From Symbiodinium natans (lineage: Eukaryota; Sar; Dinophyceae; Suessiales; Symbiodiniaceae): DNA of 64,000 nucleotides. The notes beneath the pieces were generated by a model. That model was not told where the DNA came from. It saw only the letters and a program-made list of their open reading frames with translations, and did no database searches. Numbering within the stretch: the stretch's first letter is position 1; each line of letters opens with the position of its first letter. The translations under genes and the position numbers were made by a program. Below, one piece after another: positions 1-10,375 of this stretch. Where the stretch lies: positions 48,501 through 112,500 of the forward strand of contig CAJNDS010000327.1 in NCBI GenBank assembly GCA_905221605.1, in the 5' to 3' direction.

Positions 1-42
1 TTCATAATCAGGATCCCAACAAGGTACCCCTAATTTCGGAAA
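1..42. mobile_element. Family F element, 3' end only
   Basis: The segment ends in TTTCGGAAAC and contains AAGGTACCCC. It matches the right half of the fuller copy at 52066-52160 and a decayed one at 33033-33081. The element is cut by the window edge. Confidence 0.45.
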
Positions 43-61
43 CCAAAATTGTGAATGATGT

Positions 62-481
62 GGCTCAGGAATTGCAGGCGTCTGGTGTTTGGCCGTCGCA
101 CGCCAACTTTCTGACAACCCTGGCAAGTCTGAGCCCGACGAGCTATTTGAGAAGCTGGGAGCCAACTGCACCATCCTAACAGTCCGCCACGGCTTTGAAA
201 GCCAACGGGACAAGACGGTAGACGACGGCGCATTGTATGAGTGGTGCCAAGACACTGTGGAGTACACCTTTGCTTACCAAAACCAGAGTACAGCGTATTC
301 AGAGTCGCCCCTGGTCTCACGGCGAAATTATCGCAAATCCAAAGCAGCCTGGGTTTTTAGCCCCATGGCGGATGTGTGCCACGGTGCCGCTGGCTACCGG
401 GACCCGGTGTGCGGCCATTTATGCAGTGTAGGCCAGGAGGTACACGGAGGGACATTTCGTCACCTTGTTTGTGATAATTGA
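62..481 (+). CDS. Candidate terminal exon, unknown protein
   Basis: The + frame is open from about 62 to a TGA at 479-481. It reads about 139 residues of ordinary, non-repetitive composition, including KLGANCTILTVRHGFE and ALYEWCQDTVEYTFAY. There is no clear initiator; the frame may start after the AG at about 68, just 3' of the family F fragment. No family is recognised. An overlapping shorter + frame (237-431) is less protein-like. No homology could be tested. Confidence 0.3.
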   Translation, partial: GSGIAGVWCLAVARQLSDNPGKSEPDELFEKLGANCTILTVRHGFESQRDKTVDDGALYEWCQDTVEYTFAYQNQSTAYSESPLVSRRNYRKSKAAWVFSPMADVCHGAAGYRDPVCGHLCSVGQEVHGGTFRHLVCDN

Positions 482-2060
482 GTTACAATTGTACTTACAA
501 ATCAGAACCGTTTTGACCGTACTGGGCGCTTATAACTCGAACCATAGCTTTTCCAGTTTTTTAATTTTAGGGGGTTGAGTATGTAAGCCTGAACCCCTAA
601 ACCCTAAGCCCGATAGCCCTAAACCCTAAACCAGAGCCCCCTGATTCTTGGAAGCTTCCAGGTCTTCTGCTGGAAGCCGTTCGAAGAAGGCGCTCGTACT
701 GCTTGGGCCGCCTGTGGAAATCCGCAGCAGACTCTGCATTTAGGGCCTTTAGGGCGGGGGTCTAGGGTTCAGGATCGGGTGCACGCTGGCTTAATTTTGG
801 GTTTAGGGTTTAGGGTGCGTCGGGCATAGAAACTAGGGCACGCGGGGAGGCTGCAGGGCCTGTATGGTTTAAGGTTTAAGGTTTAAGGTTTAAGTTTAAG
901 GTTTAAGTTTATGGTTTAAGGTTTAAGGTTTGGGCTTCAGGGTGGCGTGCTCTTCGGTCCAGGCAGCCACAGGAGAACGTTCGAATGGTTTGCTTGTTCC
1001 CTTTCACCCTAAAGCTGCCTAAAACCGTGGGTTTAGGGTTTAGGGTTTAGGGTTTAGGGTTTAGGGTTTAGGGTTTAGGGTTTAGCGTTGTCTGTGCGGC
1101 GGTCAGACATAGAGGCAGTGCTTCAAGATCATGCCGCCCCAGCTGGTGCAAAGCAGAGCAAACTTGAAACTACACGATGATTATGAGGCAGCCGGCTTGC
1201 TACTTCTGGTAGCTGGGTGTTGTTGTTGTGGTGTCATGTGTGGCTGCCCAAATTCAGATGAAGACAAAGACTCCGATTCTGAATCGGGGTCGGACTGGTC
1301 CTGAGAAAAGGTCCTTAAAGGCACGCTGGGGTTGGTCTATGGTAGTTGATCAACAGACCTCTTCCCGGCTTGTTTTTGCCCTTATAACACAGAAGGGGCC
1401 TGAATACCTTCTTCCAAGAGGGACCTGTAGATCAACCCAAGATCACATCCCCGGAATCCTGCAATCAAGGAATACGGGAATACGGGGGTTCCTGATTTCC
1501 GTAAAAGCCCCCAGATGCCCCTGCTAAATGAAACTGAAGTAAACCCGAATTCCGCAGTATGGGGTGGCCCCATGACTATTCCTTTTAAATCCAAAGTCGG
1601 ATTTGGGGCGTAGGGCCCAATGCACCTGTATTGTCCTGGCAAGCTCTAACTTTGCGATCTTCGGCATCATCCCACAAACCCAATGTTAGGGTAACACAGA
1701 AGGTCAGAATCCTAACCCTAAACCCTGAACATCCCTGAGCCCCAAGCCCATTACACTGGCTTTCATGGGCTCTCCGCTTCGGGAGTCATCATTTTCTTCC
1801 CTGAGACCAAAATCCTCCTCCCATTCCAAGAGTAAGTTCTCATGTCACATATAACTCAGGATACTTGATGAAATTTGTACTTATAATCAATATTACAGGA
1901 CTTGGGGGGCTTAGAAGTGCGTTATAGCTACAGTCATATTTGGGTTGTAAGTACCCATGAACCCTCCAAGTGAGCCTTGGTTGCATTCACAAATAACAAG
2001 CAGCTGCTCATTGCAGGTTTAGGTTCGCGTTTACGGGTAAGGGATGGCGTGCGCGGGGGA
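482..2060. other. Non-coding stretch with arrays and element relics
   Basis: I see no convincing gene. The stretch holds a (TTTAAGG)n variant array at about 868-932, an F array at 1030-1085, short R tracts near 590-620 and 1715-1730, and a decayed family A copy at about 1850-1978 ending GAACCCTCCAAGT. A short open segment at 668-735 could be an exon, but it has no supporting partner. Confidence 0.5.
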
Positions 2061-2377
2061 GATTGCTAGCTCTTGCCGGCGTGCTCGGCAAGGCGCTGTG
2101 GCAAGGCATGTGGATCTGCCAATTCATCCCCCCCCTTGCATTTTTGCAATATATACATGCTGATCATAGGCCCTGCGGTCAACACAGCATCTCGCGTCTT
2201 GGTGCCCGCAGGTCGCGTTGCCCTGAAAAAGGTCCTGCAGTCCCACTTAGAATGAGTCTCACACCTCCCCCATTTCCCCCCCCCCCCCAAACCCCTCGTG
2301 TACCCAAACCTGAAACCCCTCCCCCTCCGCCCCAAAAAATTCCAAAGAATCCTGGAACGGCAAACTCCGAAGCCCCC

Positions 2378-2432
2378 AAACCCTAAACCCTAAACCCTAA
2401 ACCCTAGCCCTAAACCCTAAACCCTAAACCCT
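2378..2432. repeat. R telomere-like array
   Basis: About seven copies of CCCTAAA with one CCCTAG variant. It follows a C-rich tract at 2270-2340. Confidence 0.85.
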
Positions 2433-2714
2433 AATCTTCGGCTAGCATGCCGAGCCCGCAATGCGCTCTTTCCAAGCTTTGCAAAAACTTACGATTTTCG
2501 TTCGAACCCCCCCAACAATAGGCAAAAGGTTCTTCCTTGTAAGGGTACAACACAGGGGGGCATTCTCTTTCGAACTCCCTCAAAAAAAAGGGACAAAAGG
2601 TTCGTCCTTGTAAGGGTAATATGGGGATTGTTAGTTTCAACTTTTGGGGGGTTTCTAGGGGTCTGCCTCAAGGGCACAAACTATTCCTTCGAAGGCATGA
2701 GTCGACAGGGCCCA

Positions 2715-3015
2715 ATCGGGGTCTAGGTTTTTGTGGGTTTTTGTTGGGTGTTTTGGTTTGTTTTTGGGTTTTGTGGGGTTTTGTGGTTTTTGGTGGGGTT
2801 GTGTGTTGGTGGGTGTGGGTGTGGTGGGTGTTGTGGGTGGGTGTGTGTGGGTTGGTTGTGCGGTGGTGGGGTGTGTGTGGGTGTGTGTGGTGTGTGTTTG
2901 GGGTTTTTTGTGGGGTTTTTGTGGGTTTTTTGGGGTTTTTGTGGTGGTTTTGTTGGGGTTTTTTGTGTGGGTTTTGTGGGGTTGTGGGGTTTCGGGTTCT
3001 AGGGTTTGGGTTTTA
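2715..3015. repeat. G/T-rich low-complexity tract
   Basis: The + strand is almost free of A and C for 300 bases, with irregular GGGTTTTTGTGG and GTGTGTGG motifs that end in TTTAGGG. It looks like a degenerate telomere-like or G-quadruplex-forming tract. The open frames across it are artefacts of composition. Confidence 0.7.
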
Positions 3016-4326
3016 GGGTAGTTCTTGCAGTAATTATAGCCATTCTCAGGTCTGTATGGCTTATTGATAAACCACCAGAAGCCCTAGACGATAAGCCCTA
3101 AATGCCATGTATTTTGGGATCTTCCCCTTCTACTAGTCCCTAATACGGCAGGGGGAGATCCTGGGCTTCAGGCCGAGTGTTTTGGAGAGGTCGGGTTCTG
3201 CATTGAACCGCAAAAACAGAAAGCGATGCAAATGCTGTGCATGCTGCAGCTCGGGCGCGTGGCCGCCTGCTGTTTTCGGCTCCAGCGGACCGGCGCACTG
3301 GCTTTTTTTTTTTTTTGGTTTTTTTCACTAAATTAAATTCCGCGGGCCTCGCAGACAGCAAACAACCCTTTTTTCCGAGACTGCCCCTGAACCCACGGCC
3401 TCAACTCCAAACCACAATCCGAAAAGCCTCTCTGTGACCTCCGTGCCCTCCTAACGGTGAATACATTCAACAAGACACGGCGTTGATTGGATTAGACCGC
3501 GACCTGCCTGAAGCCCTGTCGTAACCGCAGGCGCAGCACAGACCAGGTGCCCCAAATGCAGGATGGTAAAGCAAGAAACGACAAAAAGCAAGACAGCCGT
3601 GACCTGCTTTATGCTCCCCAAACACCTGCGTGCCGAGGCGTCGGCGGATTTCTTGTGAATGCTTTTTGTTGCTGAGCATCCGCCAAATTTACTTCCCTCG
3701 GAAAGCGATAGGGGCCCCGCCCGAATCGATAACCCCGATACATATTATATATATTATGTTATATGGATATGTGTTGACTTCCAAATCCTCGAGGGTCGAT
3801 AGGGGGCCCACCTACCATCTTACGCAACACTTCAGTGAACAATGGACTCGGCCCCTCATATGTTCACCGTACACTAGACACTAGAGCTTTCGTCTTTTTT
3901 TTTCTCCCGGGGTCTCAATTCTGTGGTGTTGTGTCCAAAAGTTACATGCCGTTCTTCTTTGAAAATTTGGCAGTCCATTCTTGTTGCCTCCATTGTTTCC
4001 TTTGTGCCTTCCGCGGTTTCTTTTCTCAAGGATCTCACTGCGCAATTCCTTGTGAAACGGAACGCTGAGGCACTTGAATGGCACCGGCCCTGGATTTGTT
4101 GAGCGGGGGTGCCTTGTTGTTTTGCTGTGGGCGCAAGCGAGTGTTGGTGCCCAACAGGTTGGGTCATTCTTTCTCTTACGTTCATCTCATATCATATCAT
4201 ATTATATCATAATCATATCAATAGCATTCATATCATAGATATATTTATTATTTATTATATTTAGATTGGTGAGACCGTTTGGTGAGGTTCTGCTGCTTGG
4301 TGAGAAAGCTTAAGGGGGCGAAACAA
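3016..4326. other. No supported gene
   Basis: Unique sequence with a T15 run at 3304-3318 and an AT-rich patch at 4188-4262. Several open frames exist on both strands, but none has splice-site partners or a recognisable motif. Confidence 0.4.
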
Positions 4327-4386
4327 GGGTTTAGGGTTTAGGGTTTAGGTTTTTGGGGTTTTAGGGTTTAGGGTTTAGGGTTCAGG
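4327..4386. repeat. F telomere-like array
   Basis: About eight TTTAGGG units, with one GGTTTTTGGGG interruption. Confidence 0.8.
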
Positions 4387-4620
4387 GTCCCTGAAAGAAA
4401 CCTTTTGGGTTTTCTGCTGAACGCGTAACGAACTCAGACTGCCCCGGACATGTAACCCCCAAAGTTTGGAAACCAAGATATTATACCGTTGACCCCAAAA
4501 GTGAAACCTTTTTGAGGACAAAGACAAATCTGCTGATTCCTAACTTTCTCTTAGGGATTGGAGGCCATTGAGTTTCCAACTTTTTGGCTTCTACGATATT
4601 GTTTGGAAACATTAACTGCC

Positions 4621-4775
4621 ACACTTGGAGGTTCCAGGTACCTATTGACCATTAAATAAACTGACTTGTCACTGTACTTGTAACCATACTAAGGCACTTA
4701 AAAGGGCTTTCTGATGGGTTATAAGTACAGTTAGAATTTTTTTAATATCCCATGAACCCTCAAGTCCATGATTCG
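4621..4775. mobile_element. Family A element, degenerate
   Basis: It opens with CTTGGAGGTTCCAGGTACC and closes with CCCATGAACCCTCAAG. The interior matches the family (GTACTTGTAACCATACTAAGGCACTTAA). It encodes no protein. Confidence 0.55.
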
Positions 4776-4859
4776 GGCTTTGCTTTGAGGACTCCTGAAC
4801 AGTGAATGTGTGTGGTAGCTCAAGAAACGACAGATCAATCGACTAACCCTCTCGTTTTT

Positions 4860-5545
4860 CCGGAAGAATTCATGTCATGGCTTGTGAGTCCAATCTTGGT
4901 CCAACTTTAAGCCCCGCGGCAAGACTTGAACGAAAAGAAGTCCCCAGAAAGCCTGGCGTCGCCACGAAAAGCTGCTGATTTCGCCGCTGAGTTTTGCGCC
5001 ACATTTCTGGAAGGTCAGCAGTTCATGAGCTGCCAGAGGAGGAGGTGCCAGAGCTCGGAAGCATCCACTTGCCTGATTCACGCGGCATACCGGGGCAATT
5101 TCAGGTGGTTGAACTCTGATCGCAAACCACGCCGCCTGCGAGCCGTCCTCGGAAAAGGGCGGAAATGTGGTGGACTGGTTTGTGCTTTCGCAGCGACACC
5201 AAGGCCGAGTTTTCTGCAGGCAGTTCTTCAGAAATGGACGGAGAAACTTCGGTGAGTCGGACTTGAAAAGCATGCTGAACCATGCCCTGATCATCCGGCA
5301 CGCCGCTGATTGTGCGGTCTTTGCCCCAATGTTGTGGCCCATTGCTCTGAGTCGCGGGAAAATGCGTGATGCTTTTTCATGTTCCCCGTGTTTGGTCAGT
5401 CTGCTGCAGCCCATGTTCCTGAAACCTTCAATTCTGACCAACACAACGGCATTGAAGTCACAGAAATGTATACAGAGAGGAGGCTTTTGACGTATCTCAA
5501 GCGTCTGCTGCCGGTCGGTTTCTGCCGAGAAAGATTTCCCCCCTA
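4860..5545. other. Unassigned open segment
   Basis: Long overlapping frames exist on both strands (for example + 4926-5255 and - 4875-5444). I cannot choose between them and recognise no domain. It may contain an exon. Confidence 0.25.
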
Positions 5546-5549
5546 CTAG

Positions 5550-5606
5550 AAATCCCTAAACCCTAAACCCTAAACCCTAAACCCTAAACCCTAAACCCTA
5601 AACCTG
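5550..5606. repeat. R telomere-like array
   Basis: Eight near-perfect CCCTAAA units. They end 20 bases before the CAG acceptor of the next candidate exon. Confidence 0.85.
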
Positions 5607-5626
5607 ATGCCCCCATGCCCCGGCAG

Positions 5627-5720
5627 GCCGATGCCACCTATGCCTCGCTTGGCTTCCGGCTCTGCCAGTTGGCCAGGCAGGTGCATGGGGCGCGGCTGAT
5701 CGATGTGCTGGACACAAATC
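5627..5720 (+). CDS. Candidate exon after an R array
   Basis: It is bounded by GGCAG| on the left and |GTGGGA on the right. The reading is ADATYASLGFRLCQLARQVH and onward to VLDTNR, 31 codons plus one base. A preceding telomere-like array ends just upstream. The product is unknown. Confidence 0.35.
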
Positions 5721-6047
5721 GTGGGACATTTCGGATTCTGGGTTTTGGTGGGAAAGGGCTTTTGAGCTTTTGTGGCGCCCGAGGCGCGAGAGTTTTTTGC
5801 TTTAGAGAAAGATGCGCATCTTGTGCCTCAAGAGGAAGACTCACCCTTGACTTTCAGCAAGCTCAATGTTTCGACTTTGCCTTAAACCATTTGATGGTTG
5901 TCCTTTTCTTGGTCTGCTGGCCATTTGCAATTCTATCATGGCCAATCTACTTAATATCGCTGTGTCAAAGTTGGCTTGCCAGTGTTTCATACAGAATGCC
6001 AGACTTCGCGCGGTTTCATGACTGTGCACGACTGGACATATTCTGCT

Positions 6048-6247
6048 GCACCCTAAACCCTAAACCTTAACCCTAAACCCTAAACCCTCAACCCCAGGAC
6101 CATTGTTCCTGGCAGCGCAAGAGAATGTGATGAGACGTCAGTCAAGAACCTGCTGGCGGCCAGAGCGCGTCCTGGCTTAGGGATACTTGGAATTTAGGAT
6201 TATTAGGGTTTAGGGTTTAGGGTTTAAGGGTGTAGGGTTTAGGGTTA
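6048..6247. repeat. R array then F array
   Basis: R units run from 6048 to 6090 and F units from 6207 to 6247. They point away from a 115-base unique spacer. Confidence 0.75.
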
Positions 6248-6561
6248 TGGTTTTTTGCTAGGGTTTCCAAGTTCCGCACAGGTTGGTTTTCCCTCTGACC
6301 CCGTGGAGTGTGCCGCGCGCTTCGGATTCTTAGTTAGTTTGAGTAAGTACACTTTAACCACTTTTTTTTTGGGATAGGCACTCCCCCTAATAACTGAACG
6401 TGTGCACGCTTTTTTTTTTTGGGGGGCTTCGGAACTCAGCAACGAAGGATTCCTTGGGTGCTGAAGTTGCTGCTGGCCGCGAGGGCCCCAGGGGCAGCCA
6501 GCTCTCTTTCGGCTTTGAAGTTTGGCGCATGAGCGCAACACGTGGATGTAGAAAGGACTTG

Positions 6562-6650
6562 CTGGTAGGGAATGCAAGGAAGAGGTACCCTATATCCCCC
6601 CCATACTACCCTTTAAAGGGAATTACACAGGGCTCATTCCCCTACCACAG
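6562..6650. mobile_element. Short inverted-repeat element
   Basis: The ends CTGGTAGGGAATG and CATTCCCCTACCACAG are inverted repeats of each other. The segment lies between two open stretches on the + strand, with a GC at 6561-6562 and an AG at the right end, so it could be an intron. No target duplication is evident. Confidence 0.4.
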
Positions 6651-7767
6651 CAAGAGGATCCTCATCAAGGCGGGGCGCGGCGGATGACCTGAAGCTGTTC
6701 GCAAAACGGCCTCGGAGGCTGTTGATGACCTCGCAGGGGCTGCTTTCCTGTGGCTTTTAAGCCGGAACAGACAAGCTTCCGAGCTTTGCCCAAGCCAAAC
6801 CGTAGTTCTGAGATAGGACAGAATCCAGTGGAGGAAGTTGACGGTTGCTACAATCTCCATTTCCAAGGTGGCGACTCCAATGACCGCAACTGCCATCAGC
6901 CCGGTACATTTATGTCCGTCTCACTACCCACTTCTACTTCGAGGTCTCCGTGGTAAAGTCTGGACCTCCTGATGGCCGTGGGCTACGCGCGCGACGGCGA
7001 GACGCCCGCAGCAGACCCTGCCGGGCTGGAGCCCAGGAACCTATGGCTTGCATTCGGACTGATGGGCTGCTCCAGGCGAACCTCTATCCCCCTTTGGATT
7101 CTTTTTTTTTTTTGTTTTGAATTTTTCGTTTGTATACAAACCCAAGAGGGATATTGTCCATTTTTTTAATTCAGGTTCTAAGGGGAGATAGGAACACCCA
7201 GCAATCAGTCATGCCGGGGCTGGAAGGTGAAAGGCAGCACGTGGGGGATGGGCGCCAGTGGGGCTTCTCTACTCCTATCATTCTCTTCGTGACCCTCGAT
7301 GGACAGAGTCAGAGTTCTGAAGTGCCACTGGCAGAGACGAAAGTGACTGCTTTCGACTTGTGGCCCTTGGTTGGGTGGCATCGATCCGCAACGCTCCTGG
7401 TGACTGGCGCCCGGCCCTTCGTGTAACTCCGACGGCAGATCGAGCAGGCCGATGCTCACAGGAAGGCGCGCACAGCGAAGAGGCCGTGAAGTGAGGAAAG
7501 CTGGCGCCCTGGCAAGTGGTTTCCGGCGATAAAGTTCTCGCCCCTCCTGGTGTTTGTTGGTATTTTCAGAGCCTACACCTTTTCCGGCCAAAAGGCATCC
7601 CCTCCAAAGTGATTACATCCATGCAGCACGGCACCATTCCTGAGTTTCGTGATTCGAGAGTAAGCCGTAATCAGTTTCTTGCAGCCCACATACTGGTTGC
7701 CTTTGTTGAGAAAAGGGTAACACGGACATTGGGAATTGAGCGTTGAACTTATGCTCCATGACCCCAA
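6651..7767. other. Unassigned region with exon-like pieces
   Basis: Open + segments occur near 6670-6770, 6750-6956 and 7211-7426. None could be chained by splice phase. I see no arrays in this part. Confidence 0.25.
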
Positions 7768-7925
7768 AAAACCTAAACCCTAACCCTACCCTAACCCTAA
7801 ACCCTAAACCCTAAAACCCCTAAACCCTAAACCCTAAACCCTAAAACCCTAAACCCTAAACCCCTAAACCCTAACCCCTAACCTAACCCTAACCCTAAAC
7901 CCTAACCCTAAACCCCAACCCTAAA
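7768..7925. repeat. R array of mixed heptamers
   Basis: CCCTAAA is mixed with CCCTAA, CCCCTAAA and AACCCTAACC variants, about 22 units. It is less regular than most arrays here. Confidence 0.85.
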
Positions 7926-8117
7926 AGAAATTGTATGTGGTATCATTCTGAATTTTCAAGGTATTTTCTAAACAGCTGCAAGCCGAGTTTAAGTCGAGGC
8001 CAAATGCTCATTTACTTAAACCTCGCCCTCCCCTCCCCTCCTAGTGTAATCTGAACTTTCAAGTTTTTGTCTCAACAGCTGACGAGCCGAGCTGAAAAAA
8101 ATTGCTCAATCTACCTC

Positions 8118-8345
8118 GCCCCCCCCCCCCCCCTCCTCGAGCCCTCGCTCTCTACCTCGCGCCTCCCCCCTCCCCCCCCTCCCCCCCCCTCCCCCCCTCC
8201 CCCCCTCCCCCCTCCCCCCTCCCCCCCTCCCCCCCCTCCCCCCCTCCCCCCCTCCCCCCCCTCCCCCACTTCCCCCCGCCCCCCCTTCCCCCCCCCCCCC
8301 CCCCCCCCTCCCCTCTCTTCTCCCCCCCTCCCCTCCTCCCCCCCA
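8118..8345. repeat. Poly-C / (CCCCCCT)n tract
   Basis: An almost pure C/T strand of about 225 bases with runs of up to 20 C. The proline-rich frames across it are composition artefacts. Confidence 0.85.
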
Positions 8346-8369
8346 CCCCATTTTAAAAATCGAAACTTT

Positions 8370-8482
8370 CGGAAATTTCGTACGAAACTTTCGTACGAAA
8401 CTTTCGTACGAAACTTTCGTACGAAACTTTCGTACGAAACTTTCGTACGAAACTTTCGTACGAAACGTTTCGTTCGAAACGT
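8370..8482. repeat. 13-bp tandem palindrome array
   Basis: About eight copies of the 13-base unit TTTCGTACGAAAC. Each contains the perfect 12-base palindrome TTTCGTACGAAA. The last copies drift to CGTTTCGTTCGAAACG. Confidence 0.85.
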
Positions 8483-8636
8483 TATTGGGACCCAAACCCT
8501 ATACAATTTCTATAAACCCTAAACCTAAGCCCTAAACCCTATACCCTACATGTGAATGTGTAGTTCCACGCAGGAACCCACGGCCCTAGACCCTGAGCCG
8601 CATAAAAAAACAAGCACTTCCGAGAATCGCCCAGAG

Positions 8637-9144
8637 AGCCCCCAATACTGTGCCCCCCCTTCATGAAGGAAATGGAACTTAGGGTTTAGGGTTTAGGGTT
8701 TAGGGTTTAGGGTTTAGGGTTTAGGGCTAGGGCAATTATACAAAAAAGGGGGCCCTTAGCCTGACTTTAGGCATGTTCCCTCAACAAAAAGGGACCCTTC
8801 GCCTGGATTTGAGGCACATTTCCTTCTTTAATTGGGCTCTGGGACCCTGAGTCTGATTTTTTGGGTACACTCCTTCTTGAAAAGGGGGTTTAGGGTTTAG
8901 GTTTAGGGTTTAGGGTTTAGGGTTTAGGGTTTAGGGTTTTGGGCTCCAAGCCTGTAGCCCCTAATGAAGGAATAGACCTTCAATTAAAAAAAAGGAGATC
9001 CTTAGCCGTAGTCCTTCAAGTAAAAAACAAGGGATCCTTAGCCTTAGTCCTTCGATTGACAATTAAAAAAAGGGATCCTGAGCCTTAGACTGATTTTAGG
9101 CATATTCCTTCTTGAAAAGGGGGGTCTTGGGCTCTTTGGGCCAG
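8637..9144. mobile_element. Family E element with two nested F arrays
   Basis: The ends GCCCAGAGAGCCCCC and GGGGGTCTTGGGCTCTTTGGGC are inverted. Internal subunits of the type AAGGGATCCTTAGCCTTAG and ATTCCTTCTTGAAAAGGGG repeat in both halves. F arrays sit inside it at 8679-8728 and 8886-8941, so telomere-like repeats arose or landed within an older element. Confidence 0.55.
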
Positions 9145-9598
9145 CGCTGCCCTCCGCGCTTTGCGGACAACGTGTGGTCCGTGAACCCTAAACCCTAAAC
9201 GCTAAACCCTAAACCCTAAACCCTAAACCCTAAACCCTAAACCCTAAACCCTAAACCCTAAACCCTAAAACCTAAACCCGATTCAGTGCCGGCCATGTTG
9301 GGGACCATCTGCTCGAGGGGTGAGGAGTGGTAGGCTCCAGACCCTTCAACCCCCCAAACATGTCCTACACCCCTTAAACCCCTTAAACCCCTTAAACCCC
9401 TTAAACCCCTTAAACCCCTTAAGCCCCTTAAACCCCTTAAACCCCTTAAACCCCTTAAACCCCTTAAACCCCTAAAACCCCTAAACCCTACACCCCTAAA
9501 CCCTTAAACCCCTTAAACCCCTGAACCAATTAAACCCCTTAACCCTGCTCCCCAGGAGGAGGAAGGCTATGGCTTTGCGAACGCCCTGTGGACCAAGG
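9145..9598 (+). CDS. Three short candidate exons
   Basis: Exon-like segments lie at 9145-9180 (after CCAG, before GTGAACCC; reads RFADNVWS), 9287-9318 (after ATTCAG) and 9556-9598 (after CCCAG, before GTTCCGGG; reads EEEGYGFANALWTK). The gaps are an R array (9183-9278) and a CCCCTTAAA array (about 9370-9545). The phase chain is not secure. Confidence 0.3.
9183..9278. repeat. R telomere-like array
   Basis: About thirteen CCCTAAA units. The array begins in the sequence GTGAACCC, directly after an exon-like segment. Confidence 0.9.
9368..9548. repeat. Variant array, 9-bp unit CCCCTTAAA
   Basis: About eighteen units, mostly CCCCTTAAA, drifting to CCCTTAAA and CCCCTAAA. It is a homogenised derivative of the heptamer. 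Confidence 0.85.
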
Positions 9599-10342
9599 GT
9601 TCCGGGTTTAGGGTTTCCGGGCATTGCAGAGAAGCCACACATCAACCCGCCCTCCTTTGCAAGTTGCATCCCTCTGTCTTTTGAGTGCTCCTGGTAAAGC
9701 ATAGGCCAGCGTAGCCCCGAGACTCAGATCAGCTTTCGAACCTGCGCGTGAGGGTGCGCACTTCCTCAAGTTGGGAGCAGCTTCTGCGCGAGCTCCGGGC
9801 TCGAAATTCCCGGGTGCGAGACATTTGCTGAGGGCTTCGAGCTTCTGGTCCCATCTGGTCCCCCTAATCGACTTATCACATCTGAACACTCTTCCCTAGT
9901 CCAACCAACATGCGGTGCAACATGGGACTTGAGTTTCTTCGGAGTCTTATGAGTCCTTTAGGGCGGCCCCCTAACATCGGACTGACGGTGTTCGTAACAA
10001 AAAAATTGCCCCAAAGCGCTGGCTAAGCCACGGCAGGTTGCAGAGCTGAAGGAAGCACCCTGGCTGGACTCTGAGGCGGGAAGCCTCCGTAGCACCGATA
10101 CGCAGTGGTGGCGGAGGGCAGAGGCAAAGCAGGAACAAAAAGTCGCATCCGAGGTCAAGGCTCTGCTTGGATGGCCACAGAGCTTGTGTGGAGTTGGCTT
10201 CTCCTCACTCTCTCTCTCTCTCTTTTTTTCGGCAGCCCTTGTGCCAGGGTCCCGCTGCAGAGTTTGCGTGCAGTGCTTCCGAGGCAAACAGGCAACCAGC
10301 AACGAATTGATGCATTGGCTCAGTGTGAAGAGCAGTAGCAGT

Positions 10343-10372
10343 CCTCTCCCACATCTCCCACATCTCCCTTAG
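10343..10372 (+). promoter_or_regulatory. Possible spliced-leader acceptor of esterase copy 1
   Basis: A pyrimidine-rich tract (CCTCTCCCACATCTCCC repeat) ends in TTAG four bases before the ATG at 10376. The same arrangement precedes copy 2. Dinoflagellate mRNAs receive a trans-spliced leader at such AG sites; its use here is inferred. Confidence 0.4.
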
Positions 10373-10375
10373 GAA

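Noticed and set aside
8067-8522. Proline-rich or glycine-rich open frames over the C-run tract
   Set aside because: Low-complexity nucleotide sequence stays open in several frames on both strands; no unique sequence supports a protein.
10343-10372. Relict spliced-leader sequence before the esterases
   Set aside because: I looked for a CCATTTTGGCTCAAG-like relic upstream of both genes and saw none, so origin by reinsertion of trans-spliced mRNA is not supported.
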